Shown here: positions 26,012-34,003 of the stretch, in pieces
Layout of the letters: each line of letters starts with the position of its first letter
Position numbering within the stretch: the stretch's first letter is position 1
DNA from: a bacterium
Lineage (GTDB): Bacteria > Planctomycetota > UBA1135 > GCA-002686595
Length of the DNA: 34,092 nt
Direction of reading: 5' to 3'
Assembly: GCA_024226735.1 (NCBI GenBank)
Contig: JAAELL010000233.1
Coordinates: forward strand, 1-34,092
Position numbers and translations under genes: made by a program
The notes under the pieces: generated by a model
What the model saw: only the letters and a program-made list of their open reading frames with translations
What the model was told of the DNA's origin: nothing
Databases searched by the model: none

Positions 26012-26070
26012 TCGAATCCGCAGGATTCGATTTCTTTTGGTGGGGCGCTCCGCGCCCCACCAAAAGAAAT
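26012..26070. repeat. Two adjoining perfect hairpins in the convergent intergenic region
   Basis: TCGAATCC-GCA-GGATTCGA (26012-26030) is followed directly by a perfect 19-bp stem with a TCC loop (26030-26070), whose left arm is ATTTCTTTTGGTGGGGCGC. The T-rich tract lies on the 5' arm in both directions, so this is not the usual intrinsic terminator order. It may still stop or slow both convergent transcripts, or be a REP/MITE-like element. Confidence 0.85.
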
Positions 26071-26116
26071 GAGCCCGTCCGATCCACACTGCTCTCGGGG
26101 CGGGCCGGACGGGCTC
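26071..26116. repeat. Third hairpin, 11-bp stem with 24-base loop
   Basis: GAGCCCGTCCG (26071-26081) pairs with CGGACGGGCTC (26106-26116) and directly abuts the 19-bp hairpin, making a triple stem-loop block about 200 bases downstream of the xylB stop. From here to 26312 I see no gene or other repeat. Confidence 0.8.
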
Positions 26117-26312
26117 GAGGGACGTGAACGGGGTCTCAGCATTCCCGTCACACCGCTGAACACCACCGGGTCTCTCCACTCCGGTTTGGCTCAAATGTGA
26201 CAGCGATGTCGTCCCTAAGGTGGCATCCATCAAAGGCCATGCGACACCGCTTGTCGACCCCGGATTTCCGATTTCTTACACGAACGCGAGTTCTGGGAAA
26301 CCGACACCACCT

Positions 26313-27773
26313 TCAAGATGGAAACAGGCGAGCGACTTCGTCCCGAAAGCGCTCCAGGAGCTCGGCGTACACGCGGCCACGGGTCGCGTTGGGCTCGGTT
26401 GCCTCGCCCGCCGCGCGCACGAAGGGGCGGGCGACTTCATCGGCGGAGACATCCTTGCCTCCGTCGCGGTGCAGGGTCCAAAGCGCCTGCACCGCGGCAC
26501 CGAGCGCGGCTGATTCGGGTTCGACGAGGGGCGTCACGGGGCATCCCAGGACGTCCGCCAACACCTCGCGCCACAGCTCGTTGCGCGCGGCGCCACCCAC
26601 GAGGTGAACGCCGTCGACCTCGATCCCGAGCGCGCGCATGCGCTCGACGCCCCAGCCAAGATTCAGGCTCGTGCCTTCGAGCGCGGCGCGGTAGAGAACG
26701 CCGGGACGCAGGTGGCCGGGGCGCATTCCTAGCAGGACTCCGGCTGCTTCCGGCAGGTCCGGCACTCGCTCACCCACGAGGTACGGCAGCCAGAGCAGAC
26801 CGTCGCAGCCCGGCGGAACGGCCGTCGCGCGGTTGGTCAGCGCCGCGTGGTCGCTGCGGAATCCATGGCGCACCTCTTCGGTGACCCCCGTCAGGTTCAT
26901 GACGCACAAGAGGGGCAGCCATCCACCGATCGAAGCGCAGAAGGGCGCGATCAACCCTTCGGGATCGATGATGGGAACGTCGGCGTGCGTGAACACGGTA
27001 CCGGAGGTGCCGAGGCTGACGACGACGACGCCGGAGCGCGTCGCGCCGCTGCCGATGGCGCTCATCATGTTGTCGCCGCCGCCGCTCGCGACGAGCACGC
27101 CCTCGCGCACCCCCAGAATCTGGGCGCCCTCGGCCGAGAGCCGGCCTGCTGGCTGGCCAGCGGCGACGAGCGGCGGGAGCATCTGCGCGAGTCGCGGGTC
27201 GATCGCGTCGACGTCCTTGGTACGGAAACGGCGCTCGGCGGGATCGAAGAAACCGGTCCCGGAGGCGTCGCCGGCCTCCATCGTCTTCTCCCCCGTCAAG
27301 CGCAGGTTGACGTAGTCGTGCGGCAGGAGCACCGAGCGCACGCGCGCCCAGTTGTCCGGCTCGTGCCGCGCGAGCCAGAGCACCTTGGATGCGGTGAAGC
27401 CCGTCGGAACGGCGCGGCCGAGCGTTCGCGACAGCTCGCGCGCCTCCGCCGACGTCTGCGTGTCGCACCACAGCTTGGCGGGGCGCACAACCTCGTCCGC
27501 CGCGTCGAGGACGACCAGACCATGCTGCTGCCCGGAGATCCCCACGGCATCGACGCGATCCTTGTCGATGCCCTCGGCGCGCACGAGCCGGTGCGCGACG
27601 TCACGCACCGCGTCGATCCACGTGCCCGGATGCTGCTCCGCGGCGCCGGGCGGCAGGCCCTCGATCAGCTCGTAGGCGACCGCTGCGCGCGCGACGACCG
27701 TGCCGTCGTCCGCGTCGAGCAAGAGCCCCTTCGTCCCCTGCGTCCCGACGTCGATGCCGAGAACGAGGCTCAT
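26313..27773 (-). CDS. xylB: Xylulokinase
   Basis: A 486-residue FGGY-family sugar kinase that phosphorylates D-xylulose to xylulose-5-phosphate with ATP in the cytoplasm. It starts with ATG 27773, which overlaps the xylA stop by ATGA. Visible motifs are: phosphate loop [16 protein letters not shown] (5-20), GISGQQHG (78-85), substrate region [22 protein letters not shown] with catalytic Asp234 (equivalent to Asp233 of E. coli XylB), SLGTSGTVF (253-261), and the ATP-site [18 protein letters not shown]. The last part ([12 protein letters not shown]) matches the family end. Length is normal (about 485). It is the second gene of a two-gene xylose operon. No regulator or transporter for xylose lies next to it. 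Confidence 0.95.
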   Translation of the reverse strand: MSLVLGIDVGTQGTKGLLLDADDGTVVARAAVAYELIEGLPPGAAEQHPGTWIDAVRDVAHRLVRAEGIDKDRVDAVGISGQQHGLVVLDAADEVVRPAKLWCDTQTSAEARELSRTLGRAVPTGFTASKVLWLARHEPDNWARVRSVLLPHDYVNLRLTGEKTMEAGDASGTGFFDPAERRFRTKDVDAIDPRLAQMLPPLVAAGQPAGRLSAEGAQILGVREGVLVASGGGDNMMSAIGSGATRSGVVVVSLGTSGTVFTHADVPIIDPEGLIAPFCASIGGWLPLLCVMNLTGVTEEVRHGFRSDHAALTNRATAVPPGCDGLLWLPYLVGERVPDLPEAAGVLLGMRPGHLRPGVLYRAALEGTSLNLGWGVERMRALGIEVDGVHLVGGAARNELWREVLADVLGCPVTPLVEPESAALGAAVQALWTLHRDGGKDVSADEVARPFVRAAGEATEPNATRGRVYAELLERFRDEVARLFPS

Positions 27774-28948
27774 GACCGCGCGCCCAGGAGATGCTCCATC
27801 ATGATCTGGTCGAGGCGTTCGTAGCCGAGCCCGCGCCGAGCGACGACATCGATGTCGATGTCCGCCGCGCGCAGGGCCGCGGCCTTCTCCGCGGAGTAGC
27901 CGCCACCGAGGAGTGGGTCGAGGGTCTCGTCGCGAATGTCGGCGATCAGCGCCCGCACTTCGCTGTCCGCGTCGAAGGCCGCGGCCCGCGCGGCGAGGAT
28001 CTTGTAGGTGCGCATGCAGCCGCGCGCGAAGTCCCAGACGCCCTGCTCGTCCTCGGTCCGGTAGGCGTGTGCGTCGAAGTGCCGCGGCCCGGTGTAGCGG
28101 CCCCCGCCGCCCGTCCCCTCGAGCAACCGCACGAGCAAGAAGGCCTGCTTGGTGTCCTCCGAACCGAAGCGCAGGTCCTGGTCGTAGCGTCCGATGCGCT
28201 GCGCGTTCAAGTCGATGTGGAACAACTTGCCCGCCTCCATCGCTTGGGCGACGCCGTGCGTGAACGAGAGTCCCGCCATGCTCTCGTGGGCGACCTCGGG
28301 GTTGACGCCGACCATCTCTTCGTTCTTCAGGGTCGAGATGAAGTGCAGCATGTGGCCCGTGGTCGCCAGGTAGATGTCGCAGCGCGGCTCGTTCGGCTTG
28401 GCCTCGAGGGCGAAGCGCAGGTCGTAGCCGTTGTCCTTGACGTACTCGCACAGGAAGTCGATCGCGTCGCGCATGCGCGCGACCGCGCTCCGCGGATCGC
28501 GGCAAGCGTCGGCCTCGGTCCCCTCGCGCCCCCCCCAGAACACGAACATCTTCGCACCGAGCTCGACGCCGAGGTCGATCGCGTCCATCGTCTTGCGCAG
28601 CGCGAACGCGCGCACCTTGGGGTCGTTCGCCGTGTACGCGCCGTCCTTGAAGACGGGGTGCGAGAAGAGGTTGGTCGTCGCCATCGGCACGACCATCCCG
28701 CTGTCCTCGAGTGCCGCCTTGAACTCCCCGACGATCTGGTCGCGCTCCGTCGCGGACGCGCCGAAGGGGACGAGGTCGTTGTCATGCAAGTTGACCCCCC
28801 AAGCGCCGCACTCGGCGAGCTTGGCGACGAGGCGCGTGGGATTCACGACGGCCCGCGTCGGCTCGCCGAATGGATCCCGGCCGGGGTTGCCGACGGTCCA
28901 TAGGCCAAAAGAGAACTGGTCGCGAGGGGTGGGTTCAAAAGCGTCCAT
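27770..28948 (-). CDS. xylA: Xylose isomerase, class I (short form)
   Basis: A 392-residue enzyme interconverting D-xylose and D-xylulose with two divalent metal ions. ATG 28948 gives the usual N-terminus ([20 protein letters not shown]). A TTG at 28966 is possible but less likely. Active-site residues are present: His55/Asp58 in [20 protein letters not shown] (138-145), Glu182/Lys184 in [21 protein letters not shown] with metal-site Glu and His, and HIDLNAQR followed by [10 protein letters not shown] with the Asp ligands. Numbering is one more than in Streptomyces enzymes. Length and sequence fit the actinobacterial/Thermus-like class I rather than the longer E. coli class II. xylB follows with a four-base overlap. 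Confidence 0.96.
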   Translation of the reverse strand: MDAFEPTPRDQFSFGLWTVGNPGRDPFGEPTRAVVNPTRLVAKLAECGAWGVNLHDNDLVPFGASATERDQIVGEFKAALEDSGMVVPMATTNLFSHPVFKDGAYTANDPKVRAFALRKTMDAIDLGVELGAKMFVFWGGREGTEADACRDPRSAVARMRDAIDFLCEYVKDNGYDLRFALEAKPNEPRCDIYLATTGHMLHFISTLKNEEMVGVNPEVAHESMAGLSFTHGVAQAMEAGKLFHIDLNAQRIGRYDQDLRFGSEDTKQAFLLVRLLEGTGGGGRYTGPRHFDAHAYRTEDEQGVWDFARGCMRTYKILAARAAAFDADSEVRALIADIRDETLDPLLGGGYSAEKAAALRAADIDIDVVARRGLGYERLDQIMMEHLLGARS

Positions 28949-29028
28949 GACCGTCTCGAGCTCCAAGTGTGAAGGGGGGGACGACGGATTATCGTTGGCG
29001 CGACGTGGGCATCGCTACCCTGGGCCCC

Positions 29029-30012
29029 ATGAATGCACGGCTTCGTAGACGACTCGTCCTCGTCCTCCCCCTCTTGGCTCTGGGTTGTGCCGCCGCGCCC
29101 CGCGAACGCCAGGCAAACGGGGCGCCCACGCAGCAGCCCTACGTGCTCGTGCTGGGCACGGCGCAGGACGGCGGCTATCCGCAGATCGCGTGCGACCGGC
29201 CGTGCTGTGCCGCGGCGCGCGCGGCACCTTGGCTCACGCGAGGGGTCGTTTCGCTGCTCCTGGTCGACCCGCGCTCGAACAAGCGCTGGCTCTTCGAGGC
29301 GACCCCCGACCTGCGCGACCAGCTCGAGCTCGCGCGAGGCCACGGCGGCCCCGCGCCCGGGACGGCTGGGCGGCCGGCGCTCTTCGACGGCATCTTCCTG
29401 ACCCATGCGCACATCGGCCACTACACGGGCCTCGCGCACCTCGGCCGCGAGGCCTACGGCGGAGAGGAGACATCGCTGTTCGGCTCGCGGCGCATGGTCG
29501 ATTTCCTGACGACGCACGGGCCGTGGAGCCTCTTGTTCGAGGACCGCCACCTGACGGCCGCGCCCTTCACGCCCGACGCGCCGATCGCCCTCGCTCCGGA
29601 CCTCTCCGTCACTCCGCTGCGAGTCCCCCACCGCGAAGAGTTCACCGACGCCTACGCCTTCCGGATCGACGGCCCGAGCAGGAGCGCCCTGTTCCTGCCC
29701 GACATCGACAAGTGGGAGCGCTGGGAGCGTGCGATCGAGGACGTCCTCGCGGGCGTCGACGTCGCCTGGCTCGACGGCACCTTCTTCGGTCCGGACGAGC
29801 TTCCGGGCCGCGACATGGCCTCGATCCCGCACCCGTTCATCGTCGAGTCGCTCGCGCGTTTCGAGCAGCTGACGGAGGAGGAGCGCACAAAGGTGCGCTT
29901 CATCCACCTCAACCATTCGAACCCGGCGACCGACCCCGCGAGCGACGCCGGACGGGCGATCCGCGCGGCGGGAATGGGCGTGGCGCGCGAGGGCGACGTG
30001 TTTGCCCTGTAA
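29029..30012 (+). CDS. PqqB-like metallo-beta-lactamase-fold lipoprotein
   Basis: A 327-residue protein from ATG 29029, divergent from xylA. The N-terminal signal ends LPLLALGC (lipobox-like, Cys20), so it is probably exported and lipid-anchored. The first strand LVLGTAQDGGYPQIACDRPCC matches the start of PqqB-type proteins (G-[ST]-A-x-[DG]-GG-[YF]-PQ-x-x-C). The metal motif is THAHIGHYTGL, where the Asp of the standard HxHxDH is Gly. Later elements are TPLRVPHREEFTDAYAFRI, FLPDIDKWERWE, WLDGTFF and IHLNHSNPA, which supply further His/Asp ligands. True PqqB is cytoplasmic and lies in a pqq operon. None is here, so a hydrolase or other exported role is more likely. Substrate unknown. Confidence 0.82.
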   Translation: MNARLRRRLVLVLPLLALGCAAAPRERQANGAPTQQPYVLVLGTAQDGGYPQIACDRPCCAAARAAPWLTRGVVSLLLVDPRSNKRWLFEATPDLRDQLELARGHGGPAPGTAGRPALFDGIFLTHAHIGHYTGLAHLGREAYGGEETSLFGSRRMVDFLTTHGPWSLLFEDRHLTAAPFTPDAPIALAPDLSVTPLRVPHREEFTDAYAFRIDGPSRSALFLPDIDKWERWERAIEDVLAGVDVAWLDGTFFGPDELPGRDMASIPHPFIVESLARFEQLTEEERTKVRFIHLNHSNPATDPASDAGRAIRAAGMGVAREGDVFAL

Positions 30013-30086
30013 GGATGAGTGGAACTCAGTAGGCAGGTTCGCCCCGCGCGCGTAGCGCTCGGGGCAACCTCGAAAGGCGCGTGACG

Positions 30087-31178
30087 ATGCAGCTCGACAA
30101 TCAGCTTCCCTCGTTTCTCAAGTCTCTCCTCCTCACGCTCGCGCGGCTCTTGGTCCGAGCCGGTCGCGCCGCCGAGGGACCCGGTCTCCTGCGGCGCTAC
30201 ATCGCCGACACGATCGAGGCCAACGACGCCGCGGGGCTCGAGTCAGTCTCGCTGGCGTGCAAGCGCAACTCGGAGGGCAGCGACTACCGCACCAATCACC
30301 GCCAGGCGCTCAAGCGCTACGAAAGGAGCGCGACGCCGAGTATCCCGGTCGATGAAGTGCTGCCGGCCTTTCTCGACATCCTGCAGACGGCGGCGACGCG
30401 CGAGGCCGACCGACTCGGCTGCGCGGCCACCGAGGCCTGGTTCCTCGCGATCGACGTGCACGCTGTCGTTGTGAGGCTGGGCACGCCGCTGCAGGTCGAC
30501 GTCGCGGACCGCGTACTGCTCGTGCTCGAGCGCGAGGGCTACGTGTGCGTCGACTGCCCGCGCGACGGAAGCTTCGGCGACGTGCGCGTCGCCCTGACCG
30601 ACAAGGGCAACCGCGAGGCGCTCGTCGCCGACAGCGGCCAGCTCGAGGCTCTGAGCTCCGCCGTGATCACCAACGCCGACCGTTTCCAGCGCGTCGCGTA
30701 CGAGCTCGTCGACGGCGTCGAGCAGTCGCACCTCGACGCGATGCCGAGCGGCGACATCGAGATCTGCGTCGGCGATTCCAGTTTCTTCAACGCGGCTAGC
30801 TACGTTACGCTGAGCCGCGAGAACGCAGCGCGGCTGAAGGCCAAGGTCCTCGACATCGCGCTCTTCCTGCAGCAGAACGGCGCGACCGAGCGCCGCGGTG
30901 ACAAGAGAGACATGGTCGACGTGTATTTCAACGGACTGGGAAAGATCGGCCCCACGGGCTGGATGTCCGCCGCGGCCGACCTGCGCGCGACGCACGAGAG
31001 CGGGCCGCGCCTGCTCGAGATGGGCTCGTCGCTCGCCGTGCTGGCGCTCCTCGCTCCGCTCGTGTGGAACGTACCCGCGACGGCGCCCGGACAGCAGGAC
31101 CACTTGGGCCCGAAGCCCTGCGCTCCACTGCAGGATCACCTCGGCCCGAAGCCGGCGGCGGAGCCGGGATGGCACTAG
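30087..31178 (+). CDS. Protein of unknown function with C-terminal hydrophobic segment and QDHLGPKP duplication
   Basis: A 363-residue protein. ATG 30087 is nine bases after AAAGG, and a GTG six bases earlier is the alternative. The N-terminus is amphipathic (LPSFLKSLLLTLARLLVRAG). The middle is a mixed alpha/beta sequence with recognisable secondary structure (VDVADRVLLVLEREGYVCVD, VRVALTDKGNREALVADSG), but I know no family for it. A hydrophobic stretch (about 315-328, SLAVLALLAPLVW) is followed by a Pro-rich tail with two copies of QDHLGPKP 12 residues apart. The copies differ in four bases, all synonymous. The next gene starts about ten bases downstream inside a tandem repeat, so the two may be cotranscribed. 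Confidence 0.68.
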   Translation: MQLDNQLPSFLKSLLLTLARLLVRAGRAAEGPGLLRRYIADTIEANDAAGLESVSLACKRNSEGSDYRTNHRQALKRYERSATPSIPVDEVLPAFLDILQTAATREADRLGCAATEAWFLAIDVHAVVVRLGTPLQVDVADRVLLVLEREGYVCVDCPRDGSFGDVRVALTDKGNREALVADSGQLEALSSAVITNADRFQRVAYELVDGVEQSHLDAMPSGDIEICVGDSSFFNAASYVTLSRENAARLKAKVLDIALFLQQNGATERRGDKRDMVDVYFNGLGKIGPTGWMSAAADLRATHESGPRLLEMGSSLAVLALLAPLVWNVPATAPGQQDHLGPKPCAPLQDHLGPKPAAEPGWH

Positions 31179-31182
31179 GGCA

Positions 31183-31278
31183 ACGCTGGTGACGCTGGTG
31201 ACGCTGGTGACGCTGGTGACGCTGGTGACGCTGGTGACGCTGGTGACGCTGGTGACGCTGGTGACGCTGGTGACGCTG
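31183..31278 (+). repeat. 9-bp tandem repeat array spanning a gene start
   Basis: Ten exact copies of ACGCTGGTG plus a final ACGCTG. In the frame of the following membrane protein each unit encodes Thr-Leu-Val, so every copy offers an in-frame GTG. Copy-number change would lengthen or shorten the N-terminus without shifting the frame. The copies are identical, which suggests recent expansion. Confidence 0.95.
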
Positions 31279-31833
31279 AGATCGGCGGCGCTTGCGGCGA
31301 TCACTGGAACCGCGCTGGCCCTGCCCTGGTCCGGATTCCACCGCGGCGAGGGTCGTCTGATTCTGGATGCGTTGCTCGTGTGTGTTCTCGTCGCCGCCTT
31401 CTTGTGCGCCATCTTCTCACTGGCCAAGTTCCTGGTGACGCCGCATCAACGATCGCTAGCGTTCAGGCGCGGCGTCGTGGCGGTGGTCTTCGCCGCCACA
31501 GCCGTGCCCATCGTGCGGACGGGTCGTGGTCGATTCGAGGCGCAGTTTGCTGCGCTGACGCGCCGCTCGCAGCCACTCGTCGATGCGCTCTTGCGGTATG
31601 AGCACGAGCACGAGGAGGCCGCGCCCGACCTGGCTGCGCTCGTGCCGGAGTACATCGACGGTATCCCGCGGCCTGGGATGAGCGGTTCACATCCATACGG
31701 CTACCGAGCGCACTCGCCCTGGGGCTGGGAGTTGACCGTACCATGGAACTGGAGCGCATTCGTCTATCGGTCGAACGGCGACCACCGGCACGCGGATGTG
31801 TGTGTCGGCGGATGGGCTTTCTCCCGCTTGTAG
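31189..31833 (+). CDS. Small membrane protein with pseudopilin-like C-terminal domain
   Basis: At most 214 residues. The first in-frame GTG (31189) lies about eight bases after AGGG at 31177-31180, but any GTG of the repeat could serve, so the N-terminus is uncertain. After up to ten Leu-Val-Thr units come three hydrophobic segments (SAALAAITGTALALPW, LILDALLVCVLVAAFLCAIF, GVVAVVFAATAVPIV). An exported domain follows (about 120-214) with PLVDALLRYEHEHEEAAPDL, LVPEYIDGIPRP and a Trp/Tyr-rich end. The pattern A-L-x-x-Y-x-x-x-[HN]-x-x-x-P-x-x-L-x-x-L-VP-[ED]-Y-[IL] is common in type II secretion pseudopilins and related planctomycete proteins. Only the C-terminal region is similar, so a secretion role is speculative. 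Confidence 0.6.
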   Translation: MTLVTLVTLVTLVTLVTLVTLVTLVTLVTLRSAALAAITGTALALPWSGFHRGEGRLILDALLVCVLVAAFLCAIFSLAKFLVTPHQRSLAFRRGVVAVVFAATAVPIVRTGRGRFEAQFAALTRRSQPLVDALLRYEHEHEEAAPDLAALVPEYIDGIPRPGMSGSHPYGYRAHSPWGWELTVPWNWSAFVYRSNGDHRHADVCVGGWAFSRL

Positions 31834-31888
31834 CCGCAGCTTGGTCAAGCGCAAACAGCGCCGGACACAGCGGACAAACCAGCACGCC

Positions 31889-33320
31889 ATGCACAAACTC
31901 CTCACGGCCACGTCCTGCCTCCTGCTCGCCCCCGCCGCCGTCTGCCAGTGGACGGTCGACAACCTGTCCTTCGCCCGATCCGAGCTCCGGGACACGAGCG
32001 CTCTTCGCCGGTGGCGCGTGCGGCGGCGGCAGCCCGGGGTGCGCCAGTGCCTTGCGCTCTCGAGTTGTCGACATCTACGACGCGAGCACCCGCACGTGGT
32101 CGACCGCTAACCTGTCGATCGCTCGGACCGGACCGGCGGCGGCGAGTGCAAATGGCCGCGCCTTCTTCGGCGGTGGCCGCAGCCAGGCCGGGCCCGTGTC
32201 GCGCGTCGACATCTTCGACGACCAGACGGGGACCTGGACCACTGCCGAGCTGTCGCAGGCCCGTGACCAGCTCGCCGCCGCGGCGGCGGGCGGCAAGGTC
32301 CTCTTCGCAGGCGGAAGGATCTCGACCAATGCGCTCGCCTCGCGTGTGGACATCTACGACACAGGGACCGACACCTGGACGACGGCCGCGCTCTCGATTC
32401 CTCGGCGCACCCTGGCGGCCACGTCGGTCGGGTCGCTAATCCTGTTCGCCGGCGGCGTCGACGCGAACTTAGGCAGCGATCGGGTCGACATCTACGACAC
32501 GAACACGGGCACGTGGTCGACCGACTCCTTGTCGAGCCCCCGCGCGAACCTGGCTGCCACCAGCGTCGGGCAGCGCGCGTTCTTCGCTGGAGGGTCGTTC
32601 TCGACAACGGTGGACATCTTCGACACGGCGACCGCCACATGGACGGAGGCCTGCCTCTCCACGGGCCGCCAAGAGCTCGCCGCCACGGCGGTCGGTCAAT
32701 GGGCGGTCTTCGCGGGTGGTTCGTGGCAGGCGACGGCAGATCTGTTCGACACGAGCACAGGAGCGTGGACGACGGCCCCCATCAGCATCGCGCGCCGCAG
32801 GCTCGCAGCGACGACAGTCGGAGGTCAGGCCATGTTCGCCGGCGGGCGGGCGCCGTCGGTGACACTCCACTACAACGCGGTGGACATCTTCGAGCCCGCC
32901 ATCGGCGTCCCCTACTGCTCGCCCGCGATCCCCAACAGCAGCGGCATGCCGGCGCGCATCGCGGCCGACGGCTCGCTCTTCGTCGCCGACCAGGACTTCA
33001 CCCTGATCGCCGAGGACCTGCCCGCGGGCGAGTTCGGGTACTTCCTCGTCGGCGCGAACCAAGGCGCCTTTCAACCGCCGGGGAGCCAGGGAATCCTGTG
33101 CCTCACGTGTGGGTTCCAGGGCTGTTCTGGGATCGGTCGTTTCAACCAGGCAGGCCTCATCATTCAGGGCCCGACGGGCTCGATCGACGTCGACCTCGCG
33201 AACCTGCCGCTCAGTCCGCCCGCGCCGGTACAGCCCGGCGAGACCTGGAACTCCCAGTGCTGGTTCCGCGACCTGGGCACGAGCAACTTCACGGACGCGA
33301 TCGCCGTTACGTTTCTATGA
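31889..33320 (+). CDS. Secreted Kelch-type propeller protein with shared C-terminal module, frameshifted
   Basis: ATG 31889 opens a signal peptide (MHKLLTATSCLLLAPAAVCQ) and the first half-blade WTVDNLSFARSELRDTSA. At about 31998 the reading frame must move by one base to continue as LFAGGACGGGS ... VVDIYDAST. Six near-identical units follow with the pattern VDI[YF]D-x-x-[TA]-x-TW ... LS-x-x-R-x-x-LAA-[TA]-x-VG-x-x-x-[LF]-FAGG. With the split first and last parts this makes a closed Kelch-like propeller. The last 140 residues are the shared module (IGVPYC, FGYFLVG, GILCLTC, GIGRF, GETWNSQCWFRD, TSNFTD-x-IAVTFL). Compared with the other units about eight residues are missing at the frameshift, which suggests a short deletion or an assembly error. 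The frame of the downstream part is open back to 31743, so callers may start there wrongly. Confidence 0.8.
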
Positions 33321-33348
33321 GCGTCATGCGCGCTCTGGGTGCTGCGTC

Positions 33349-33363
33349 GGCCGAAAGTCGGCC
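33349..33363 (+). terminator. Short hairpin after the Kelch-type gene
   Basis: GGCCGA-AAG-TCGGCC lies 28 bases after the stop at 33320. The stem is 6 bp and GC-rich, and no T-run follows. It is a weak terminator candidate. Confidence 0.3.
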
Positions 33364-33372
33364 CAACACCGA

Positions 33373-33414
33373 CTCGGAGCGCCCTCGGGCTCTGGCTCGA
33401 GCAAGGAAGGGGGC
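33373..33414 (+). repeat. Inverted repeat arm A (partner 33827-33868)
   Basis: 42 bases beginning CTCGGAGCGCCC and containing GCTCTGGCTCGAGCAAGGA. They match the reverse complement of 33827-33868 at 38 of 42 positions. Confidence 0.8.
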
Positions 33415-33422
33415 CATCCCCA

Positions 33423-33490
33423 CCCTCGCCGTCACCGTCGCCGACGGCCCCGACAAGTGTGCGGGCCGACGGCGACGGTGACGGCGAGGG
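33423..33490. repeat. Long near-perfect hairpin, 28-bp arms
   Basis: CCCTCGCCGTCACCGTCGCC and eight more bases (33423-33450) pair with 33463-33490 with one mismatch and a 12-base loop. It lies about 100 bases after the Kelch-type gene. It could terminate transcription or be the core of a REP-like element. Confidence 0.9.
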
Positions 33491-33589
33491 CGGGGATGGG
33501 CGTGGGGCGCAGGGGTAAGAAGTGGCCGGCGCTGCGCGCTCGGGAGGCTGTTGCCACAGCGGACGACGCGACTTGAAAGGGCGCTTACG

Positions 33590-33678
33590 TTCCCGTCCTA
33601 ATGGGAAGCAGGAACAGGGGAGGCGGCGTACGACCGGCGGCGAGAACGGCACGACGCTGGCGAACGAAATCTTCCACG
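33590..33678 (+). repeat. Direct repeat copy 1 (89 bp)
   Basis: Matches 34004-34092 at a fixed offset of 414 bases. The copies share TTCCCGT, differ in the next three bases (CCT versus GTG), then run AATGGGAAGCAGGAACAGGG and onward with a single G/A difference until the window ends. Confidence 0.95.
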
Positions 33679-33826
33679 CGCCACCGCCACCTGGTCGCCG
33701 ATCGCCGATCGCCAGAAAATGTATGCGCCCTTTCAAGAAGTGTCGACCGCCGTGCTTGCGTACATCGGACTCGCCCGATGGCCCTCCGAGCACGCAGCGC
33801 TCGGCCTGTTCTCACCCCGGCGGCCT

Positions 33827-33868
33827 GCACCCATCCTTGCTCGAGCCAGAGCCAGCGGGCGCTCCGAG
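33827..33868 (-). repeat. Inverted repeat arm B (partner 33373-33414)
   Basis: Reverse-complement partner of 33373-33414. Both arms are flanked by unrelated GC-rich sequence. Confidence 0.8.
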
Positions 33869-34003
33869 CCTGGTGCCCCAGCTGGCGCGCGCCGCGCACC
33901 ACGAACCATACGGTCGCGCGCGCCGTCGCGCTCGGTCGCGCCGCGCACGAGGGAGCCGCCGGCGAGCGAGCGCCACGACGCGGGCGCGGACGCGCCACAT
34001 ACA

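Noticed and set aside
25782..26087. Minus-strand frame rich in REGDAAGG/GRCRG units as a repeat protein
   Set aside because: It is a translation of the 16-bp array and hairpins. The unit is not a multiple of three and there is no start signal or domain.
29029..30012. Calling the metallo-beta-lactamase-fold protein PqqB
   Set aside because: No other pqq genes nearby, a lipoprotein-like signal, and a changed metal motif, so only PqqB-like is justified.
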